Assembly (NCBI RefSeq): GCF_016756615.1
Contig: NZ_AP023262.1
Coordinates: forward strand, 4,713,501-4,777,500
DNA length: 64,000 bases
Reading direction: 5' to 3'
Source: Mesorhizobium sp. L-8-3
Lineage (GTDB): Bacteria; Pseudomonadota; Alphaproteobacteria; Rhizobiales; Rhizobiaceae
Shown: piece after piece, positions 51,212 to 59,845 of the stretch
Numbering within the stretch: position 1 is the first letter of the stretch
Layout of the letters: each line of letters begins with the position of its first letter
Notes under the pieces: model-generated
Databases searched by the model: none
Told to the model about the DNA's origin: nothing
The model's input: only the letters and a program-made list of their open reading frames with translations
Translations under genes and position numbers: made by a program

Positions 51212-51976
51212 TCAGAAAGCGCTCACATAGGAGCCTCCGTCGACGGGAATGTTCTGCCCCGTCAGATAACCGGCATGGACCGAGCAGAAGAAGGCGCAGA
51301 TCTGGCCGAATTCCTCCGGCGTTCCCAAGCGTTTCGCGGGAATGTCGGCGCTCAGCCGCGCGATGCGCTCCCCTTGTGGCATTTCGGAACCGAAGGCGCC
51401 GCGCAGGCGGTCAGTGTCGAGCTTGCCGGGCAGGAGATTGTTGATCGTTACATTGCTTGCCGCAACCGTGCGGGCGATACCCGCCAGAAACGAGGTGAGG
51501 CCGGCGCGCGCGCCAGAGGAGACGTCGAGGCCCGGGATCGGCACATAGACCGACAGCGAGGTGATGTTGACGATGCGCCCGAAGCCGCGCTGCACCATGC
51601 CGTCGATGACGGCCTGGATCAGTTCGATGGGGGTGACCATGTTCTTGACGACGCCGTCGAGAATCGCCTGGCGGTCCAGATCGTGGAAATCGCGACGCGG
51701 CGGGCCGCCATTGTTGTTGACGAGGATATCCGGCGACGGACAGGCGGCGAGCAGGGCCTTCTGCACCTCAGGCAGGGCGACGTCGCCGACGACCTCCGTG
51801 ACGATAACGCCGTAGCGGCCGCGCAAGTCGGCGGCCGTGGCCGCGAGCCTGCCGGCGTCACGGCCGTTGACGACGAGGTCGCAGCCCGCCTCGGCGAGTG
51901 CGGCCGCGCAGCCGCGGCCGAGGCCCTTGCTCGAAGCGCAGACGATGGCCTTCTTGCCCTTGATACCAAGATCCAT
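51212..51976 (-). CDS. SDR-family protein with non-canonical active site
   Basis: A 254-residue short-chain dehydrogenase fold. The nucleotide-binding region is CASSKGLGRG, and LVNNNGGPP replaces the usual NNAG. Ser140 is in place, but at the positions of the catalytic Tyr and Lys (13 and 17 residues later) stand Ser153 and Arg157 (DVSSGARAGL). So normal oxidoreductase chemistry is unlikely unless other residues replace them. The C-terminus GQNIPVDGGSYVSAF is typical. This type of SDR (3-oxoacyl-ACP reductase-like) is found in many bacteria with unknown role. It stands alone between maeB and the LpxH-like gene. Confidence 0.85.
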   Translation of the reverse strand: MDLGIKGKKAIVCASSKGLGRGCAAALAEAGCDLVVNGRDAGRLAATAADLRGRYGVIVTEVVGDVALPEVQKALLAACPSPDILVNNNGGPPRRDFHDLDRQAILDGVVKNMVTPIELIQAVIDGMVQRGFGRIVNITSLSVYVPIPGLDVSSGARAGLTSFLAGIARTVAASNVTINNLLPGKLDTDRLRGAFGSEMPQGERIARLSADIPAKRLGTPEEFGQICAFFCSVHAGYLTGQNIPVDGGSYVSAF

Positions 51977-52094
51977 GGCGTGTCCTTTCCCAAAAAGCGG
52001 AACCTATCCTGCGGGCTCACCGAACCGCAACCGTCATACGCCTGTTGCATGAATCGGGGCATAGCCACACTGAAACAACGGTTCGGATCAGCCA

Positions 52095-52907
52095 ATGCAC
52101 GGCGAAACCCCGCGCAAGGTGCGCACGCTCTTCATTTCCGACCTCCATCTCGGATCGAAAATCGCCAAGGCCGATTTCCTCCTCGACTTTCTGCGCGATC
52201 ATGAGGCGGAGACGATCTATCTGGTCGGCGACATCGTGGACGGCTGGCGCCTGCGCCGTTCCTGGCACTGGCCGCAATCGCACAACGATGTCGTGCAGAA
52301 GCTGCTGCGCAAGGCGCGCAAGGGCGCCAGGATGGTCTACATCGCCGGCAATCACGACGAGTTCCTGCGCGACTTCCAGGGCGTGCATTTCGGAGGCATC
52401 GAGGTTGCCGACCAGGCGATTCATGTCGCGGCGGACGGGCGCCGCTACCTCGTGATCCATGGCGACCAGTTCGATACCATCGTCCACAATGTCCGTTGGC
52501 TCGCCTATCTCGGCGACAAGGCCTATGACCTCGCCATCATCGTCAACCGCATCGTCGGTCGTTTCCGCCGCCTGTTCGGCATGCCCTACTGGTCCTTCTC
52601 TTCCTGGGCGAAGGTGACGGTCAAGCGGGCTGTCAATTTCATCAGCGCCTTCCAGACCATCGTCGCCGAGCAGGCGAAGAACGCCGAGGTCGACGGCGTC
52701 ATCTGCGGGCATATCCACCACGCCGCAATGGAGGACATCGCCGGCATCCGCTACATCAACACCGGCGACTGGGTGGAGAGCTGCACGGCCGTCGTCGAAC
52801 ATTTCGACGGCACGATGGAGATTCTGCGCTGGACGGAGACGGCTGCACAGCCTGCCGCCGGCCGCTTCGTGCCTGTCGTGATCGACGCCAAGGCGGCTGC
52901 CGCCTGA
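52095..52907 (+). CDS. UDP-2,3-diacylglucosamine diphosphatase-like metallophosphoesterase (LpxH-like)
   Basis: A 270-residue calcineurin-like phosphoesterase. The metal motifs are in order: ISDLHLGS (Asp16, His18), VGDIVDGW, AGNHDEF, VIHGDQFD and CGHIHHA. Its length and the WRLRRSWHWPQSHNDVV stretch match proteins annotated as LpxH-like; many alphaproteobacteria instead use LpxI for this lipid A step, so the role is uncertain. No membrane segment is present. It opens the envelope-related part of the window, though the next gene is an MFS transporter. Confidence 0.85.
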   Translation: MHGETPRKVRTLFISDLHLGSKIAKADFLLDFLRDHEAETIYLVGDIVDGWRLRRSWHWPQSHNDVVQKLLRKARKGARMVYIAGNHDEFLRDFQGVHFGGIEVADQAIHVAADGRRYLVIHGDQFDTIVHNVRWLAYLGDKAYDLAIIVNRIVGRFRRLFGMPYWSFSSWAKVTVKRAVNFISAFQTIVAEQAKNAEVDGVICGHIHHAAMEDIAGIRYINTGDWVESCTAVVEHFDGTMEILRWTETAAQPAAGRFVPVVIDAKAAAA

Positions 52908-53019
52908 GCCCAGCCGCCGGCGCTTGCGCAGGCATCCATGCGAGCCTCCCGAGGCGAAATCAGCGCGGCGATCCGATTGGGCCAGACGTTCCGCTCCGGC
53001 AGCCGGCGTGGTATCGACG

Positions 53020-54321
53020 ATGTCGTGCTGGCGACTCGCCCTTCGGCCGGCCATCTCCCGGACCGCCTCGTTGTCATCGCTCCCGCCACTTTCGCCCGAA
53101 CAACTCGTCAAGCCGCGCCATTTCGAGCTGCGGATCGCGGCCATCTTCGCCTTCCTGTTCATCCCGCAAGGGTTGCATCTGCCCTACTTCCCGCTCTGGC
53201 TCGAACTGAAGGACTTCGGTCCCGAGCAGATCGCGGTGATCCTGTCGGCGCCGATGTTCCTGCGTGTCTTCACCACGCCACTGATCACCGCTTTCGCCGA
53301 CAGGGCCAAGGACAGGGCCAATGTGCTCATTGTGCTCGCCGCCGCGACGCTGACGCTCAGCTGCGGCTACTTCCTCGAACCGAGCTACGTCCTCGTTCTC
53401 GGTATCTCGCTGGCGCTTTCGGTGGTCTGGACGCCGCACTCGCCGCTCGCCGATTCGCTCGCTCTGTCGGGAGTTCGTCGTTTCGGATCGAACTACACGA
53501 GCATGCGGGTGTGGGGCTCGATTTCCTTCCTTTGCGCCAATCTTGCCGGCGGCGTCGTCCTTGGCTGGAGCGGAGCGGCGATCGTGCCGCTGCTAATGGC
53601 CGTCAGTCTCGCCATCGGGCTTGCCGCGAGCCTCTTCGCGCCCCGTCTCGGCCGGCCCCGACTCGCTTCGCCGCTTTCGGCGAGCGGCATGCGCGGCGCC
53701 GGCTCGGCGCTTCTCGACCGGCGATTCCTCTTGCTCGCCGGCGGAGCTGGGCTGATCGTCGCAAGCCACGCCTTCTTCTACGGCTTCGTCTCCATCTATT
53801 GGAAGTCGCTTGGTCTTTCCGATACGCTGATCGGCCTGCTTTGGGCGTCGGGCGTGATCGCCGAGGTGTTCATCTTCGCCACCTTCACACGGGTTTTCGG
53901 CCGGCGCTCGGCCGCGGCCCTGCTGATGATTGCCGGCCTCTTCGCGATCCTGCGTTGGCTGGTCTTTCCCGTTGTCTGGCCCGTGGGAGCGGGAGTTCTC
54001 GGCTTTTTCGTCGTGCAGGCAATGCATGCCTTCTCGACGGGCATCGTCATCATCGGCGTGCAGAAGCTGATTGCCGAGGCCGTGCCGGAGGAACGAACGG
54101 GAGCTGCGCAGGGCATTGCCTACTTCGCCAACGGCATCTTCATGGCGCTGTTCACGCTGCTTTCAGGGCCGCTCTATGACCGCTTCGGCGCCGGCGGTTT
54201 TTTTGTCATGGCCGTTGTGGCAGCGGGCGGCGCCGGCCTCGTCCTGCTGGCGCGCCTGTCGGCGGCGTCAGGTCATCCCCAAAGTTCGGCCTCGGGCGGC
54301 GAGACGAGGGATCCCCGATAG
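53020..54321 (+). CDS. MFS transporter (PPP/LacY-like, MFS_1_like)
   Basis: A protein of about 433 residues with twelve membrane segments. Diagnostic text is FLFIPQGLHLPYFPLWLELK, then VWTPHSPLADSLAL and NYTSMRVWGSISFLCANLAG, typical of the phenylpropionic acid/nucleoside-H+ symporter-like group. The substrate is unknown. The start is uncertain: the ATG at 53020 is used, but the conserved part begins at LVKPRHFELRIAA, and a nearer TTG is possible. The last 49 bases overlap the convergent epimerase gene. Confidence 0.8.
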   Translation: MSCWRLALRPAISRTASLSSLPPLSPEQLVKPRHFELRIAAIFAFLFIPQGLHLPYFPLWLELKDFGPEQIAVILSAPMFLRVFTTPLITAFADRAKDRANVLIVLAAATLTLSCGYFLEPSYVLVLGISLALSVVWTPHSPLADSLALSGVRRFGSNYTSMRVWGSISFLCANLAGGVVLGWSGAAIVPLLMAVSLAIGLAASLFAPRLGRPRLASPLSASGMRGAGSALLDRRFLLLAGGAGLIVASHAFFYGFVSIYWKSLGLSDTLIGLLWASGVIAEVFIFATFTRVFGRRSAAALLMIAGLFAILRWLVFPVVWPVGAGVLGFFVVQAMHAFSTGIVIIGVQKLIAEAVPEERTGAAQGIAYFANGIFMALFTLLSGPLYDRFGAGGFFVMAVVAAGGAGLVLLARLSAASGHPQSSASGGETRDPR

Positions 54322-55256
54322 ACCAGGCCGGGCGCACGGTCCCGGGCGAGCAGCAAGGGGCCGTCGAGATCGACGAAGTCGGCATCCTGCGCGAGCAGCA
54401 CGGCCGGTGCCATGGCGAGCGAGGTGCCGACCATGCAGCCGACCATGATCGAGAAGCCGAGCCTGCGGGCCTGGTCGCGCAGCGCCAGCGCCTCGGTCAG
54501 GCCGCCGGCCTTGTCGAGCTTGATGTTGACCGCCTCGTAGCGGCCGCGCAACGCCGCGAGGTCCTTCGCCGCATGCACGCTCTCGTCGGCGCAGAGCGGC
54601 ACCGGGTGGGGGATGGATGCCAGGATCGCGTCCTCGCCGGCCGGCAGGGGTTGCTCGATCAGGGCGACACCCAGTTCCGCGGACGCCGCGAGGTTGCGCT
54701 CGATGTTCTTTGCGGTCCAGCCTTCATTGGCGTCGAGAATGATCCTGCTGCGCGGCGCTGCTTCCACGATCGCGCGGATGCGCTCGATGTCGCCGTCGCC
54801 GCCGATCTTGACCTTCAGCAATGGCCGCCCGGCATTGGCGCTGGCCTGCGCGGCCATGGCTGCGGGCTCCGCGAGAGACAGGGTGTAGGCGGTGACCAGC
54901 GGCCTGGGTGTCGTCGGGCAGACGGTCTTCCAGGCCGGCTCGCCGGAGAGCTTGGCCTCCAGGTCCCAAAGCGCGCAGTCGATCGCGTTGCGCGCGGCTC
55001 CCGGCGCGAGCGCTTCGCGGAGCCCGACCCGGTCGATCCCGCCTTCGATGGCGCTGCGCTGGGCCTCGATCGCCTCACGCACGCTCTCCATGGTCTCGCC
55101 GTAGCGCCGGTAGGGCACGCATTCGCCCCGGCCGGTTACACCTGCCTCGCCGATGGTGCAGGTTAGCACCTCGGCTTCCGTCTTCGAGCCGCGTGAGATG
55201 GTGAAGCTTCCGGCAATGGGAAAGCGTTCGGGCTCGACGGAGAGGCTGCGTGCCAT
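54273..55256 (-). CDS. L-Ala-D/L-Glu (dipeptide) epimerase, enolase superfamily
   Basis: A 327-residue enzyme. The catalytic lysine on the second strand is in LLKVKIGG, metal ligands are in IILDANEGW, LIEQPLPAGED and LCADESVH, and the second lysine is in VNIKLDKAGGL. This set matches dipeptide epimerases that convert L-Ala-D-Glu from murein to L-Ala-L-Glu, so a role in peptidoglycan recycling is likely; other muconate-cycloisomerase-like reactions cannot be excluded. The ATG at 55256 has GAGGA seven bases upstream. It is divergent from the mla operon. Confidence 0.88.
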   Translation of the reverse strand: MARSLSVEPERFPIAGSFTISRGSKTEAEVLTCTIGEAGVTGRGECVPYRRYGETMESVREAIEAQRSAIEGGIDRVGLREALAPGAARNAIDCALWDLEAKLSGEPAWKTVCPTTPRPLVTAYTLSLAEPAAMAAQASANAGRPLLKVKIGGDGDIERIRAIVEAAPRSRIILDANEGWTAKNIERNLAASAELGVALIEQPLPAGEDAILASIPHPVPLCADESVHAAKDLAALRGRYEAVNIKLDKAGGLTEALALRDQARRLGFSIMVGCMVGTSLAMAPAVLLAQDADFVDLDGPLLLARDRAPGLVYRGSLVSPPEAELWG

Positions 55257-55424
55257 CGTTCTTCCTCGTATTTGCAGGCTTGAGTGGCTTCGCCCACGCT
55301 TCACCTGCCTGGCCTCTTCTTGTCGCAGGTCTTTCGTGGGAAAACCGTAGGACACCTTTCCGAAACCTGCTTAGCTGCGTCACGCAAAGTGACAGGCTGG
55401 AAACGAACGTCTAAGACAGACGCC

Positions 55425-56612
55425 ATGTTGACCAACGGCGACAAGGAAGCAAGCAGCAGGGCGGAACAGGAACGTGGGGTCCGCCCCGCGATCTCTGCGA
55501 GCGAGGAGGGCGGCGTTCTCATCTGTCGGCTCTCAGGCAACTGGACCACGCGACGGGTGAGCGAGATCGACGAGCAGATGCGGACGCTGGAAGAGCGGGA
55601 CAATCTGCAGTCGGTGACGCTTGACCTCTCCGATGTCGGCAGGATCGACACAGCGGGGGCGTGGCTGATCGACCGCATGGCGACCGCCCATTCCGCGAGG
55701 GGCGCCAAGGTGACGCTTTCGGGGCAGAGCGCGTCGGCGCGCATACTGCTCGAAGCCGTTGGCGAGACAGGCGACAATCGTGACAAGCCGATCGGCGAGG
55801 CGGGAGCGCCGTTCCTGCTGCGCCTGCCCGAGGCGATCGGCCGCGGCGTCTACGAATTCCGCGACGACTTCCTTGCCTCCATGAACATTCTCGGCGCCAC
55901 CATCCACGGCGCCCAGATGAAGCTCGGCCGCGGCCACGCCGTCAACATGGCCGCCATCTTCAATCAGATCGATCGCATGGGCGTCGGCGCGATCCCGGTC
56001 GTCTTCCTGATGTCCTTCATCGTCGGCGCGATCGTTGCGCAGCAGGGCGCCTTCCAGCTCCGCTATTTCGGTGCCGAGATTTTCGTCGTCGACCTGGTCG
56101 GCATTCTGGTGTTGCGCGAACTCGGCGTGCTGATGACGGCGATCATGATTGCCGGCCGGTCGGGCAGCGCGATCACGGCCGAGATCGGGTCGATGAAGAT
56201 GCGCGAAGAGGTCGACGCACTGAAGGTGATCGGGCTCAATCCGATCGGCGTGCTCGTGTTTCCACGGCTGGTTGCGCTGGTCGTGGCGTTGCCTTGCCTG
56301 ACGGTTCTCGCCAATTTCGCGGCTCTGGCAGGCGCCATCTGGATCGCGTGGATCTATTCGGGGATCACCCCTGGCGCCTTCATCGACCGGCTGCGCGTCG
56401 GCATCGACCTCGGCACCATATCGGCCGGTCTCATCAAGGCGCCGTTCATGGCCATGATCATCGGCATCATAGCCTCGGTCGAAGGCCTCAAGGTGGGCGG
56501 CAGCGCCGAGTCACTCGGCCGGCGGGTGACCGCCTCGGTGGTGAAGGCTATCTTCGTGGTGATCGTCGTCGACGGCCTGTTCGCCATGTTCTACGCGGCG
56601 GTCAATCTCTGA
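55425..56612 (+). CDS. mlaE: MlaE-family lipid ABC transporter permease with N-terminal STAS domain
   Basis: A 395-residue protein. The N-terminal 120 residues form a STAS domain (ISASEEGGVLICRLSGNWTT and TLDLSDVGRIDTAGAWLIDR); the rest is the MlaE permease with SGSAITAEIGSMKMREEVDA and GMVPRSM-equivalent text replaced by IDLGTISAGLIKAPFMAMII. In E. coli the STAS protein MlaB is separate; here it is fused to the permease, as in many alphaproteobacteria. The complex moves phospholipids between the membranes. It starts the operon mlaE-mlaF-mlaD-lipoprotein. Confidence 0.9.
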   Translation: MLTNGDKEASSRAEQERGVRPAISASEEGGVLICRLSGNWTTRRVSEIDEQMRTLEERDNLQSVTLDLSDVGRIDTAGAWLIDRMATAHSARGAKVTLSGQSASARILLEAVGETGDNRDKPIGEAGAPFLLRLPEAIGRGVYEFRDDFLASMNILGATIHGAQMKLGRGHAVNMAAIFNQIDRMGVGAIPVVFLMSFIVGAIVAQQGAFQLRYFGAEIFVVDLVGILVLRELGVLMTAIMIAGRSGSAITAEIGSMKMREEVDALKVIGLNPIGVLVFPRLVALVVALPCLTVLANFAALAGAIWIAWIYSGITPGAFIDRLRVGIDLGTISAGLIKAPFMAMIIGIIASVEGLKVGGSAESLGRRVTASVVKAIFVVIVVDGLFAMFYAAVNL

Positions 56613-56625
56613 GCGGGGCGGGCGA

Positions 56626-57441
56626 GTGGCATCAAAGACTTCGAACGGCCAGGGGGCGGCGAATGCCGAAGAGCCCGAAGTGATCCTCTCGGCACGCGAC
56701 GTCACCGTCGGCTTCGGCGATAATCTGGTGCTTGAGAGGCTGTGCCTCGACGTCTATCGCGGCGAGATCCTTGGCTTCGTCGGTGCCTCCGGCGCGGGAA
56801 AATCGGTGCTGCTGCGCACCGTTCTCGGCCTGATGAAGAAGCGGTCGGGCTCGATCCGGCTTTTCGGTGTCGATGTCGACAAGGCCGACGATGCCGAGCG
56901 GCTGCGTATCGACATGCGGCTGGGCGTGCTCTTCCAGCAGGGCGCGCTGTTCTCGTCGCTCACCGTGCTGGAGAACGTCCAGGTGCCGATGCGCGAATAT
57001 CTCGACCTGTCGCAGAAACTGATGGACGAACTCGCCTTGCTGAAGCTCGAACTCGTCGGCCTGCCGCGCGATTCCGGCGCAAAGTTTCCATCACAATTGT
57101 CAGGCGGGATGGTCAAGCGAGCGGCGCTGGCCCGCGCGCTGGCGCTCGATCCCGACATCGTGTTCCTGGACGAGCCGACGTCGGGCCTGGACCCGATCGG
57201 CGCAGCCGATTTCGACGAGCTGGTGGCGAAACTGCGGGACACGATGGGGCTGACTGTCTATATGGTGACGCACGATCTCGACAGCCTGTTCTCGGTCTGC
57301 GACCGAATCGCGGTGCTCGGCAAGAAGAAGGTGCTCGTCGAGGGAACGATCGACGACATGCTGGCCAGCGAGGAGCCCTGGGTGAAATCCTACTTCCGCG
57401 GAAAGCGCGCGCGGCAGATCGATCGCGAGGCACGAGGCTAG
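56626..57441 (+). CDS. mlaF: lipid ABC transporter ATPase (MlaF-like)
   Basis: A 271-residue ATPase. Walker A is GASGAGKS (residues 53-60), the signature is QLSGGMVKRAALARALAL (the MKR-type signature is diagnostic for Mla/TGD2-type ATPases), Walker B is IVFLDEPTSGLDPI and the switch His is in VTHDLDSLF. It powers the MlaE permease. The start is a GTG at 56626 (MASKTSNGQ), 13 bases after the mlaE stop. mlaD follows without any gap. Confidence 0.92.
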   Translation: MASKTSNGQGAANAEEPEVILSARDVTVGFGDNLVLERLCLDVYRGEILGFVGASGAGKSVLLRTVLGLMKKRSGSIRLFGVDVDKADDAERLRIDMRLGVLFQQGALFSSLTVLENVQVPMREYLDLSQKLMDELALLKLELVGLPRDSGAKFPSQLSGGMVKRAALARALALDPDIVFLDEPTSGLDPIGAADFDELVAKLRDTMGLTVYMVTHDLDSLFSVCDRIAVLGKKKVLVEGTIDDMLASEEPWVKSYFRGKRARQIDREARG

Positions 57442-58815
57442 ATGGAAACGAGAGCGAACTACGTCATCGTCGGCATCTTCACGATCCTGGCCGTGCTTGC
57501 CGCCTTTGCTTTCGTCTATTGGCAGCAGGGCATCGGTGAACGCGGTGAGACTGCGACCTTGCGCATTCGTATCCCCGGTTCGGCGTCCGGCCTGGGACGC
57601 GGCAGTGCCGTGCTCTTCAACGGCGTGAAGGTGGGCGACATCCAGCGGGTCTATCTCGACGTCAACAAGCCGACGGAGGCGGTCGCCGACGCCGAGATCG
57701 ACCGGCTGACGCCGATCACCAGGTCGACCCGCGCCGACATCGGCATTGCCGGCCTCACCGGCCAGGCAAATGTCGACCTGAAGGGCGCGAGTCCGGATGA
57801 GCCGAATCTGCTGGCCGAAGCAGAAGCGCGCGGGGAGATTGCCGAGATCACCGCAAATCCCTCCGCCGTGACGAACCTGCTGGAAACCGCCCAGGATATC
57901 TTTACCCGTGCCGACAACGTGCTCTCCGGCCTCGAAGGCTTCGTGCGGGATGCCCGCGGCCCGCTGACGGCGACCATCGACAACGCCCAGAAGTTCTCCG
58001 AGGCGCTTGCCCGCAATTCGGACGGGGTCGGCGCTTTCCTCGACAGCGTGTCGAAACTCTCGGGTGAGCTGTCCGGTGTATCGGGCAAGCTCGACGGCAC
58101 GCTGAAGGCTGCCGAGGATCTGCTGAAATCGGTCGATCGCGACAAGGTGGCGTCGATCGTCGCCAATGTCGACGACTTCACCAAGCGTCTCAAGTCTACC
58201 GGCGACGACCTCGACGACCTGATGCGAGGGGTTCAAACGACCGTGAAATCGGTCAACGAATTCACCCAGGGCGCCAACGAGACCATCGCCAAGGTCAACG
58301 GCATCCTCGATGAGGTCGACCGTGAGACGGTGAAAACCGCGCTGGCCGACATCGGCAATGCCAGCCAGAACGCCCGCAAGGTGGTCGAGGACGTGGCCAA
58401 GGTCACCAGCAAATTCGGCGACCGGGCGGACGACATCGATCGAATCATCACCGATGCGGGCGAACTGGCGCAACGCCTCAACCAGGCTTCCGTGCGTGTC
58501 GACGGCGTGCTGGCTAAGGTCGATTCGCTGCTCGGCTCGGGCGAGGCGCAAGGCGTCATGGCCGATGCGAGCGCCACGCTGAAGGAATTCCGCAAGGTTG
58601 CCGAGACGCTCAACGCCCGACTCGGCACGATAACGGAAGGCTTGGCGCGGTTCTCGGGCCAGGGATTGCGCGACGTCGAGGCGCTTGTTGTCGACAGCCG
58701 CCGCGCCGTCGGCCGCATCGAACAGGCGATCAGCGACCTGGAGCGCAACCCGCAGCGTATCCTGACTGGCGGCGATGGGACGGTACGCCAGTATGACGGG
58801 CGAGCCCGGCGTTGA
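57442..58815 (+). CDS. mlaD: MlaD/MCE-family lipid-transport protein
   Basis: A 457-residue protein with one N-terminal membrane anchor (VGIFTILAVLAAFAFVYW), the MCE domain (GSASGLGRGSAVLFNGVKVG, then IGIAGLTGQANVDL), and a long helical, amphipathic C-terminal part to about residue 440. It is far longer than E. coli MlaD (about 180 residues) and more like alphaproteobacterial or plastid TGD2 types; the long helix may form a channel across the periplasm. The ATG follows the mlaF stop directly. Confidence 0.92.
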   Translation: METRANYVIVGIFTILAVLAAFAFVYWQQGIGERGETATLRIRIPGSASGLGRGSAVLFNGVKVGDIQRVYLDVNKPTEAVADAEIDRLTPITRSTRADIGIAGLTGQANVDLKGASPDEPNLLAEAEARGEIAEITANPSAVTNLLETAQDIFTRADNVLSGLEGFVRDARGPLTATIDNAQKFSEALARNSDGVGAFLDSVSKLSGELSGVSGKLDGTLKAAEDLLKSVDRDKVASIVANVDDFTKRLKSTGDDLDDLMRGVQTTVKSVNEFTQGANETIAKVNGILDEVDRETVKTALADIGNASQNARKVVEDVAKVTSKFGDRADDIDRIITDAGELAQRLNQASVRVDGVLAKVDSLLGSGEAQGVMADASATLKEFRKVAETLNARLGTITEGLARFSGQGLRDVEALVVDSRRAVGRIEQAISDLERNPQRILTGGDGTVRQYDGRARR

Positions 58816-58897
58816 CATTGGCGTGCTCACGCCCCAAACACGCATTATCGAACGAATTCAACAGGGACCTGCCGCGAAGGGGGTGGCGGGGCGGCGG

Positions 58898-59500
58898 GTG
58901 AAGCAGCCAACAGCTCTCGTTTCGAGTGTCTTCGTCCTGGCGATGCTGCTGCCGGGCTGCGCGCTGCTGCCCGGAGGCGGGCCGGCACCGCTCGACACCT
59001 ATGAGTTGACTTCTCCGTCTGCCGAAGCCCACCATGCCAAGCGCCGCACGCAGGTGCTCATCGCCGAGCCATCGGCGCTCAAGGCGCTCGACGGACAGAA
59101 CATCGTCATCAGATCCGGGCCTGGTGTCATCCAGTATCTCAAGGGTGCGCAGTGGGCGGACCGCCTGCCGAAGATCGTGCAGGCGCGGCTCGCCGAATCG
59201 GTTCAGCGGTCAGGCGCGTTCGCCGGCGTCGGCCGGCCGGGCGAGGGGCTGGCGATCGACTTCCAGGTGCTGGTCGAGATTCGCGAGTTCGAGATACGTC
59301 TCGGCGGCGGCGACACTGCCACCGTCGAGCTCTTCGTGAAGATCCTCAACGACCGCAACGGCGTGGTCCGGGCGGCCAGGACCTTCAAGGCAAGTTCGCC
59401 CGTCTCCGGCACAGGCAACGATGCCTATATCGCTGCGCTCGACCGCGCCTTTGGCAAGGCGGCGTCCGAGATCGTCAGCTGGTCGGTTACGGTGATGTAG
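58898..59500 (+). CDS. ABC-type transport auxiliary lipoprotein (PqiC/Mla-associated)
   Basis: A lipoprotein of about 200 residues. The signal peptide ends at the lipobox LLPGC, and the remaining text (TYELTSPSAEAHHAKRRTQV, then IRSGPGVIQYLKGAQWADRL) fits the ABC-type transport auxiliary lipoprotein component family. These proteins sit at the outer membrane as partners of MCE transporters. A start at GTG 58898 or GTG 58883 fits the signal peptide; the ATG at 58793 inside mlaD would put the lipobox too far from the N-terminus. It is the last gene of the mla operon. Confidence 0.82.
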   Translation: MKQPTALVSSVFVLAMLLPGCALLPGGGPAPLDTYELTSPSAEAHHAKRRTQVLIAEPSALKALDGQNIVIRSGPGVIQYLKGAQWADRLPKIVQARLAESVQRSGAFAGVGRPGEGLAIDFQVLVEIREFEIRLGGGDTATVELFVKILNDRNGVVRAARTFKASSPVSGTGNDAYIAALDRAFGKAASEIVSWSVTVM

Positions 59501-59784
59501 GACCGGGCGACTGTCCACAGCTTGTACTGCCGGTGTGTCGCTTCAATCCGGTGCGCGACGTCAAGATATCAGAGGGGTCCCTTGCGTTTCCAAGGTACGC
59601 GCGGCGCCCTGGGCACGAGCCGGCTGGAACACCCTGATGGCGAACAATCCCGCATAAGAAAGTCCTGCCACCTTCAGGTGCTTTGCGAGCCGACCTGTCT
59701 GGTCGCAGGGCGCTTGAGTTCTGGTGTGGGCTGCGGCCGGCACCGCAATCCTCAGGCCGCGACCATCGTCAATTCTCATTGCTG
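59501..59784. other. 284-bp gap between the mla operon and the GPR-like gene
   Basis: No gene is recognised here. Short open frames on both strands lack start signals. The convergent genes on either side both end near it, and the strong hairpin that follows at 59785-59824 may stop transcription from either direction. Confidence 0.4.
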
Positions 59785-59824
59785 AAAAGCGAACGGCGGA
59801 CAGGGAGCCTGTCCGCCGTTCGCT
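59785..59824 (-). terminator. strong terminator of the GPR-like gene
   Basis: A perfect 17-bp stem (59788-59804 with 59808-59824) and a 3-base loop. On the minus strand it is followed by TTTTC, giving an intrinsic terminator 21 bases after the GPR-like stop. The symmetry could also help to stop transcripts from the mla side. Confidence 0.85.
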
Positions 59825-59845
59825 TCGCGATCCGTTCGCTGCCGG

